Source of the DNA: Pyrenophora tritici-repentis
Taxonomy: Eukaryota; Ascomycota; Dothideomycetes; Pleosporales; Pleosporaceae
Assembly: GCF_003171515.1 (NCBI RefSeq)
Contig: NC_089397.1
Coordinates: forward strand, 1,488,001-1,552,000
DNA: 64,000 nt
Direction: 5' to 3'
Shown: one piece after another, positions 57,588-64,000 of the stretch
Layout: the number at the start of each line of letters is the position of its first letter
How positions within the stretch are numbered: the stretch's first letter is position 1
Position numbers and translations under genes: made by a program
Notes under the pieces: generated by a model
Databases searched by the model: none
Told to the model about the DNA's origin: nothing
What the model saw: only the letters and a program-made list of their open reading frames with translations

Positions 57588-57995
57588 CTACTGAGGCTTC
57601 TCGCAGTGGAAAGTGAAGCCGTTGAGCCAAGTGGGAATAGGCTTGGTAACATCGCCATCGAGGTCCACAAAGTTCTTGGCGCGACCATCGAGATCAATGG
57701 TCCAGCCAGGAATGTTGAGGTTGAGAAGCTGGCACTTTGTAAGGTCTTGGAAGCCGGTGAGCTGGGCTGAGGTGCCCAAGATGTCGCCGCTGGCGCTAGA
57801 GATGGCACTGCCTCGGAAGAGGTCAGTAACAAAGCGTGGGACACCGTCGGCCGGGACGCTGGCGGTAGCAGAGGCGCCAGTCATGTCGTTGTAGACCTTG
57901 AGGGTAATTGTGGGGATGGGGATGGAGGTTGGGATGGCGGTGGTAGAGGCGGCGAGGGCCAGAATGGTGGAGATGATGGTGCTGGTGAACTGCAT
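57588..57995 (-). CDS. Small secreted protein
   Basis: The frame from ATG 57995 encodes 135 residues. The N-terminus MQFTSTIISTILALAASTTA is a clear signal peptide with likely cleavage near residue 20. The mature part begins IPTSIPIPTITLKVYNDMTG and looks like a compact beta-rich domain. It has two cysteines (LTKCQLL and FHCEKPQ at the very end), which may form one disulfide. No membrane span or GPI signal follows. Longer in-frame starts upstream lie in low-complexity leader sequence and would bury the signal peptide. Function is unknown; cell-wall, surface or host-interaction roles are all possible. Confidence 0.75.
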   Translation of the reverse strand: MQFTSTIISTILALAASTTAIPTSIPIPTITLKVYNDMTGASATASVPADGVPRFVTDLFRGSAISSASGDILGTSAQLTGFQDLTKCQLLNLNIPGWTIDLDGRAKNFVDLDGDVTKPIPTWLNGFTFHCEKPQ

Positions 57996-59222
57996 GGTGA
58001 TGGTTGGTAGGTTGGTTTGGTGGTGGTGGTGTGGATTGGAAGTTATTGTTGAAGTGGCAGAGAAGATTGGATTGTTGGTTGTTGTTGCTATTGTTGAGAT
58101 GTTGATGCTGTTGATGATGATTGTATCTCGTGGATGGAGGGTCTCTTTATACACGTCCCTTACCTTTTCTCATAGATACCCTTTTCCCGTATAGCACAGC
58201 ATGTCTTGGTGACACTGCCCACCTGAAGCTATTCGCAGACGTCGTCGCCGTACAGCTTGCGCTGCGACCGCCATTCCTCAGCTCTCCGCTGTACCTCTCC
58301 AACGACGGTGAGATAGCAAGGTTACGACATCAAGACACAATGTGTATATTGCGTTTCCTAATCAAGCATAGCTTGTGGGGTAGTCTTTCCATCGACTTCT
58401 CAGCGTGGCATTGATGCTTACTCTGGGTGTCGGTCTGTGAATGCACTCCGCCTCGACGTCTATTTCTTAGGTTGCATTTGAGGCATTATCAGCATAACAC
58501 TAGAGCGAAGTAGGTGAATTAACGGAATGAAATTGCCGGGAGCTGAATATGCTGATGGACTTGGCGTGGGTGGGCAGCTGTCAGCCTCCACAAGTCTTCA
58601 CCGTCGGTTATATGAGCTATTTGTTAATTCTTGGTGGCTGAGTGGCCTGATCATGTTAATAGAGCGTGGTGGCTTGACCCTATGTATCACTTTTCTCCGC
58701 TGGTTGAGCCTCAGCGCAGTCACTTGTCTAGATCTTAGAACGTGCTCATTGTTGGGTAGTATCGCTCATAGCTGCTGAGATCATGGCTGCGGCAGAAGCT
58801 TAGAGCATCAGTAATAACTCAATCTCGTTTTAACAGTGTGATGGAGGAATTGCTACATGTGGTGCAAGCTTGGGTTGAGGGCACGCGGGGCGCTAAGTTA
58901 GCCACATTCGAACTGGGCCAACGTCATCTTCACAGGTAGTCTTCACCGTAAGCATCCTGTGATAATAAACACACCGCGACATCTTGAAAAAATTCCTCGA
59001 GAAATGAACGCCACTCCGCATGAGGAGCATTCTGATGCGATGTAACGGATCAAGTCCTTCAGGGGCCTGTACTGTCCACAAATGTCCAAAAGACCTTTAT
59101 GAGAAGCACCAAATGGTAGAGTGTAAAATCTCTTCTAGAACTACCTTACTAAATGAGTTCTTGGTATCTATTTCACATATGCCTCCACACATCTTACTAG
59201 TCTTAGTGGAAAGAAGATATTG
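57996..59222. other. Gene-free region bordering the transposon complex
   Basis: About 1.2 kb. The left part is the promoter and leader of the secreted-protein gene, with a TTG/GTT-rich tract at 58000-58130. No gene is supported from 58200 to 59222, and no reverse transcriptase sequence is seen next to the integrase end. The exact edge of the retroelement is not defined. Confidence 0.5.
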
Positions 59223-61226
59223 TCAGTTTTCGACATCATTATCGTCGACAAAACCATCGAAGTTGTCACCAATATGACCAACTTCTGGCAGTACAGGCTC
59301 TTCATCCTCACCCCCCGGAGCTAGCTGAGTAGGTCCAGTGACGCGGTCGATCAGTGGCTGTATACGGCCAATGAGAGGTTGGGATGGAGGTGATAGGGGT
59401 GCAGTAGGCGGCTCAGCGGCAGGCTGAGTTACGCCATACTTATCAAATTTGACAGACGAGGTCGTAACGATCTTGTCATTCTCTGGGATCCACATAAGGT
59501 AGATAGACTCGCCGATCATACCTACGAGGCGCCCGAGTTGAGCTCGCGGTGCGAACTTGTCGCCTTTAACGCGTTTCTGGGCAGGTATATGGACGTAGCC
59601 AGTGTGGCCGAACGCATGCATTTTGGCGACGTTGGGGATCGGATTAGGGTAGTTGAGCGCTCGGTTCCAGGCCTCGAGGGGAGTGATATCTCCATTTGGG
59701 GCGCTGGTGACGCTTAGGCTGCGAAGACGGATGATGTAGTGAGCTGCCATGGGCCAGAAGCAGGCAGGCAATCCGGCGGCGATGAGGGCAGCGCGTATAC
59801 GGTTCTCAGTGATACCGTTGGCGCGCTCAGCGCGTCCGTTTCGCGTGGGTTCGTATGGTGGGGACGCCTCTACGGCAATCCCCTCGTCGTCGAAGTACGC
59901 GCGGGTGCGGTTGTTCAGCAGCTCGCGAGCGTTGTCGACGCGGATCGTGATGATCTTAAGGCTGAGGGCCTTCATGCGCTTGCACCAGTTGATCAGCTTA
60001 ACGCCCAGCGTGGCTCGGTTTTCGGACGTCTCAATCCATTGTTGACCAGTCTTGCCGGCGGTGAGGAGCATCCAATAGATCTCGCCGTCGCGACCTGGGG
60101 TGGCAATGGGGCCAACGATATCGACGTGTATCATACCGAGCAGCTCCGTAGGGACGTCCTGGGGGCGGCGAGAGATAACTTGTTGTGACTTTGACAGCCC
60201 ACACAGTGGACAGTCGGATAGCTTGCCTGTTGTAATAACCATACCCTTGACTGCCTTAGCCGTGCGCTTTAGTATGTTCATGTTGGCGTGGCCGTAGATG
60301 TGATGCCAGTCGTCCGCCGGGCGGCTGACGGTTGGCTCGTCGGCTGAGCTGCGGTAGGCGTAATGAGAGGCGTAACAGAGGGCAGCCGGGGCTTCGGATG
60401 AGTCGTTGATGACGAGGAAGTTAGGGATACCGTCGATCTCTGGCAGGTAGGCCAGCTCGTTGTCGGTAGAGGTATACAGCTTGTTCTTGCCGGAGTGGTA
60501 CCACGCTCCCTTGCGCTTGAAAGGCGCCTGGGAGATTACGTTGGTGGCAAAGTCCGGGCAGTACAGTACGTCGTTGAGGTTGATTCGCTCCGTCTCACCG
60601 TCGGACTTGACGACGATGAGGTTTACCGTTCCTACGCCTGCTGCCGCAGTAGATCCGGTAGATCCATGTATGTTGTGGTCAGCGGTTCGGACAAGGCTTA
60701 CGAACTTAGAGCGGTCGTTAAACACGTGTCGGTTGGCAGCGGTGTTGTAGCAGAAACGCTTCTTATAGTTGATGTTATGGACGGCTTTCTTAATCACCGT
60801 AGGGGAAACCATTGCCGCAGTAGAGCTGAAGGTGTGGCTGCCAAACAGCGTATCAGGCGAGGCGTTGTTGTCTACCTTCGTGACGTTGGTGCGAGCTGGG
60901 TTATTGGCAGCGCGCGACTTTTTGATCCAGTCTGGTACGAGCTCTGGGTGTAGTTTCCAACAGGCCTCGTTAGGGCCGGAGTGCTCACGCTGGCAGTGGT
61001 TGCACATACCTTTAACGGTCTTAGGGATGCTGTTGCGCGGCAGAGCTTGGGTTATAGTGTTGTCAGTCGGCTTGACAATAGGTGTCGCCGCTGGCTGGTT
61101 ACGGGGGCGTCGAGCGAGGACGCGCTGCTCCTCTCTCTGCCTTGAGATGGTAAGGAAGGTCTTGACGGGCTCTTCAGCGGCACGTCGAATGTGATCCTCT
61201 AGCGAGGGGACAAGGGAGTCGATAGT
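59223..61226 (-). pseudogene. Copia pol fragment: zinc knuckle, protease remnant, integrase
   Basis: The frame is open from just after the gag stop (61227-61229) to 59223. A CCHC-like knuckle is seen at about 61007-60950 (CNHCQREHSGPNEACWKLH). The protease region shows NTAANRHVF, where related elements have Asp before TAA, so the catalytic residue appears lost. Integrase shows the zinc-binding HHIYGH and CPLCGLSK pair and catalytic residues in HVDIVGPI, RVDNAREL and NGRAERANG. The end (NFDGFVDDNDVEN) falls in the linker before where reverse transcriptase should begin. It is therefore a non-autonomous remnant. Confidence 0.85.
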
Positions 61227-61868
61227 TCACTTGTCGCCCTTGCGTATATCGTTGTTGCGAGCCTCAACCCAGTCAGGGAGGACGCTGCTTAGTCCATTCA
61301 GGAAGTGTATTATCATCAGCTCAGAGGCAGCGTCGGACTTGTCGACGTTGTTAGGCTGCTTCCAGTGGAGTTTAATGCCGTTGTTGCTCAGCTCACCGAG
61401 AGCCTCGCGATACTTGGAGATGTACTCCCGAACGGTCTTACAGGTGTCAGCGCGAAGGCTGATAAAGGTGACCCAGGCAGCGGACGCGTTAGCGTAGTCG
61501 CTGCTTGTGTTGAGCTCCTTTAGGACAGTGTACATGGCGTTTGCGGAGTCGCAGACGCGTACATAGGGGATTAAGGTCGGCATAATAGACGACATAATTG
61601 TGTTCTGTAGCTCCGCGTCACGAGTAATCCAGTTGTTATACTTGCTCTCATCCTTAGCTCGCAGCGTGCGAGCTTCGGCGTTGTAATCGCGGACGTTGCG
61701 GTTGACCGTTGCGCAGTTGCCAAGCGCCTTCTGAGCTTCCTCTGAGGTCTGGCCGGCGACGCTTATAGGCGATTTGAGCTCGAGGATAGTATACTTATCG
61801 TCATCTGGTTCGAAGGTGGGGCAGAGGAGGCCATCCAGGATGCGGAAGGCGTTACGGGTAGCGGCGTA
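61227..61868 (-). pseudogene. Copia gag, downstream part, split by a DNA transposon
   Basis: The frame runs from the TA junction at 61868 without a stop to TGA at 61227-61229. It includes YAATRNAFRILDG, LELKSPISVAGQTSEEAQKA and WVTFISLRADTCKTVREYIS, typical of copia gag. The upstream part of the same gag (SADGKNWKDWAKQLTN) is at 63953-64000. The TGA is in frame with the following pol region, so it either separates the two or is a C-to-T change of an Arg codon. Confidence 0.8.
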
Positions 61869-61882
61869 ACATGTCCGTGCAC
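61869..61882. repeat. Left terminal inverted repeat of the pogo/Fot1 element
   Basis: ACATGTCCGTGCAC matches the reversed right end with one mismatch. The next bases (GCCGAACAC) match an inner block of the right end (63902-63917 reversed), so the left end looks shortened by 26 bp. Confidence 0.9.
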
Positions 61883-61994
61883 GCCGAACACTATCTTAGC
61901 GATCTCAAAAATGAGGCTGTACAACGCCACATAATAGCTCAATATTAATAAAAACGTAGTATAGCAGTAATCAGATGCTTGCGATCAACTTGTA

Positions 61995-63851
61995 CTATCT
62001 ATATTTTTGTGGGAGGTTGACGTTGCGGCCACGTGATGTGACTTTGGCTGGAGTAGCAGATAGCTCATCTCCAGCTTGAACACCAGCGTGAGCAGCGCCA
62101 GCGCGTTTTTGACGCTTGTTACTTAGTGAGAGTACTTGTAAGGCTTTACGCTTGCGTTGTTAAGCTTGTTAGATAGATTTTTTCTAGTGTTGAGCTTCAA
62201 CTTTGCGCGCGCGTTCAGCTGCATTCTCAGCTCGCTCAACCTCCCTCATCTCTTTGAGCCTCTGCCTCTCTACACGCTTCTCCTCGAGCTCAACTTGACG
62301 CTGCAGTTGAGCCTCCTTACGCTGCTTCTTGGCCCATGCTTTTTGGAGTTTCTCCTCCGTCTCATCTCGCTCCCGTACTGCTTCTCTAGCTCGAGCCTCA
62401 CGCAACTTGCAAGGAGACTAGAAGACAGAGCTACCGTGATACTCCTGGCGCTGTTGAAGGTCAAGAGCTTTGCCCTTCTTCCTGTGCTTCTTTTTGTGTT
62501 AAAGAGCCTCCTTTAAGCCCTCATTCTTATGCTTTAAAAGCTCATTCTAAACAGAGAGATGGTGGACGCTTGAACGCAGCTTTCTTGCCTTATACTGATA
62601 GCTATCAGTGACAGCAGCTCGAACTAATCGATCTATCTTTCTCTAATCATGATCAGAGAGCCCTAACGATAAGCTTCTCTTAGCTTCTGGCGTGCTGGCA
62701 AATCTACGAAGGATAACGTTAGCATCTATCGGCTAGATCCTAGTAGCTTCGAAGGCCTTTAATATAAGGTTCTCTGTAAAGGAGGATATCTATGCGCTCT
62801 AGAAGAGTGGGAAGAAGTCTCCTTTCTTAATTAGGACGAGGCCTTGAGCCTTATGGAGATGATTGGTAAGCTCGTTAGAGTAGGCTTAAGAGAGTGGCTT
62901 AAATAGCACTACATCGAGCGGCTGGAGCGTGTGAGTCGAATAGGGAGGAAGGATTATGAGGAGAATCCTATGGCGATCGCAGTACTTGATAAACTCCATC
63001 GTGACATAAGATCCATAGCCATTAAGGATGAGTAATCTCTATCTCCCTAATCGCTGCTTTGTACAGCGATCAAACACCTGCTTAAGCCAAGCTAGACCAA
63101 TGTTATTGTTTGACCAGCCTGTTGGAGATGATGAGACAAAGATATTATGTTCTCCTGCCTTGATATCCTCTACCCAACTTGATCGTATAGCTCCTTTCGC
63201 AGATGCGTAGATAAGGCTTGGGGGCAGCGAGCTCCCATCGGCGCAGCAGCAGGCCAGGACTGTCAGAAACTCGCGTGATCCATCCTGGAGAGATGCTCGA
63301 ACCTCCTTCTTCTCCCATTGACGCCTGCTGAATATTCTCTTGCTTCTGCCTATCAAGCTAATCAAGAAGCCCTTCTCATTCATATTGTATATATCTCGAG
63401 CTTTAAGGTGGTATTCAGTGATCTTTCGATGCAGCAGCTCGAAGTAGAGTCTATACTTTGACTTAGAATCAGCCAGGTGGCGCGTACGATCCATGGCGCT
63501 GGTCCACTTTGAGATAAGATGGATCTCGTGTCGGTTGATAAAGCAAGTAACCCAGCTCTCGCTGAGCTGCTGATGGGCTACTTCTAATGAGAAATTCCTG
63601 ATCATCTCTCTTGTAGGAGGAAGGCCTCTCTCTGTGAGCGTTTTGATATATCTCACAAGCTCTAGCTCTTGTTGTGGGCTAATAGCTTGTTGCTGAGCGT
63701 ATCCATTACTCCTAGGCCCTGTCACGCGCCTCCACCTCCGCGATAGAGTTGCACGGCTGACACCCCATTTCCTCGCAAACTCTGCTAATACAAGTTTTTT
63801 TCCGGGTTCTTGCGACTCTAAATCTGCAATCGCATCATCAATTGGAGCCAC
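61995..63851 (-). pseudogene. Degenerate pogo/Fot1 transposase with many nonsense changes
   Basis: The first 270 codons (63851-63039) are open: MAPIDDAIADLESQ, a helix-turn-helix (FARKWGVSRATLSRRW), a CENP-B/Tc5-type DNA-binding region and the start of the DDE domain. The same frame continues with recognisable transposase (GYGSYVTMEFIKYCDRH; ILPPYSTHTLQPLDVVLFKP) but is broken by repeated TAG and TAA codons. The coiled-coil C-terminus and final KVTSRGRNVNLPQKYR end at TAG 61995-61997. The first catalytic Asp is Asn in YNMNEKGFLI, and the second motif reads NGYGSY where relatives have Asp and His residues. Nearly all stops fit C-to-T or G-to-A change of Gln or Trp codons. The gene cannot make active transposase. 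Confidence 0.9.
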
Positions 63852-63901
63852 GGTTGTTGAGTTATAGCGCGTTGAAGTTATGACGCTGAGACGCGCGTTT
63901 G

Positions 63902-63950
63902 GTGTTCAGCGTGCACGAGATGAATCCGTGCACAAGGTGCACGGACACGT
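63902..63950. repeat. Right terminal inverted repeat region with internal direct repeats
   Basis: Read in reverse, the end is ACGTGTC followed by CGTGCAC, a 19-bp spacer with a GTGCAC palindrome, a second CGTGCAC and then GCTGAACAC. The outer block pairs with the left end, and the inner block pairs with the bases next to it. Confidence 0.85.
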
Positions 63951-64000
63951 TAATTGGTTAGTTGCTTGGCCCAGTCCTTCCAATTCTTGCCGTCGGCCGA

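Larger units (their letters stand above)
61869..63950 (-). mobile_element. Pogo/Fot1-type Tc1-mariner DNA transposon, RIP-degraded
   Basis: An element of 2082 bp is bounded by inverted ends ACATGTCCGTGCAC (61869-61882) and, reversed, ACGTGTCCGTGCAC (63937-63950), 13 of 14 identical. A TA dinucleotide flanks each side (61867-61868 and 63951-63952), the usual target duplication of this superfamily. One transposase gene on the minus strand fills most of the element. It sits inside the gag region of a copia element. Non-mobile because the transposase is broken. Confidence 0.92.
59223..64000 (-). mobile_element. Ty1/copia retrotransposon remnant, 3'-truncated and interrupted
   Basis: On the minus strand the order is gag (63953-64000, then 61868-61227 after the inserted DNA transposon), a zinc knuckle, a protease remnant and integrase, ending at 59223. 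Integrase after protease and before the missing reverse transcriptase is the copia order. No reverse transcriptase, RNase H or LTR is visible in the window. The 5' part runs beyond position 64000. The left border is set only by the end of coding similarity. Confidence 0.85.

Noticed and set aside
59739..60188. Plus-strand ORF of about 150 codons inside the copia integrase
   Set aside because: It is the reverse strand of well-conserved integrase and has no recognisable domain.

Overview
This window is nuclear DNA from a filamentous ascomycete. Genes are compact with many short introns (mostly 45-70 nt, GTAAGT-like donors, CTAAC/CTGAC branch sites), and the protein set (RCR, DUF3712, PA14-type GH3, Snt2, class I myosin ending in EEDW) is typical of Pezizomycotina. 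The proteins and the mobile DNA at the right edge suggest a dothideomycete, probably Pleosporales; that placement is inferred from protein character, not from a search.

Positions 1-26680 are a dense housekeeping block: a Snt2-type chromatin reader (+), an RCR-domain membrane protein (+), a conserved orphan (-), cytosolic/mitochondrial alanyl-tRNA synthetase (+), a Ted1/Cdc1-like metallophosphoesterase (-), a soluble fumarate reductase fused to cytochrome b5 (-), a CTR copper transporter (-) divergent from 3-hydroxyanthranilate dioxygenase (+), ORC3 (-), a GPATCH11-like G-patch protein (-) and a DUF3712 membrane protein (+). Positions 26681-29500 are gene-poor, with a 200-bp tandem duplication and an orphan ORF.

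Positions 29518-57995 hold OPA3-like (-), Polo kinase (+), class I myosin (+), an intracellular-type GH3 beta-glucosidase (+), the Sin3 corepressor (+), a DsbA-fold protein (-), an ANCHR-like zinc-finger protein (+), a frame-disrupted 2EXR-like gene (+), gamma-butyrobetaine dioxygenase-like (-) divergent from a mitochondrial thiamine pyrophosphate carrier (+), an orphan coiled-coil protein (-) and a small secreted protein (-). Two chromatin regulators (Snt2, Sin3) and two cell-cycle or replication factors (ORC3, Polo) lie here, but there is no sign of a co-functional cluster.

Positions 59223-64000 are mobile DNA: a 3'-truncated Ty1/copia element (gag, zinc knuckle, protease remnant, integrase; no reverse transcriptase) split by a 2082-bp pogo/Fot1-type DNA transposon with TA target duplication. 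Removing the insert and one TA restores the gag frame. The transposase carries many nonsense changes of the C-to-T / G-to-A kind expected from repeat-induced point mutation (RIP).

Other points: single extra C/G bases in homopolymer runs break three otherwise well-conserved genes, two small palindromic MITE-like copies lie in and beside the copper transporter gene, and the myosin I start codon forms the whole coding part of its first exon. I saw no tRNA, rRNA or CRISPR array. No clearly new biological system is evident; the most informative region is the nested, mutated transposon complex.
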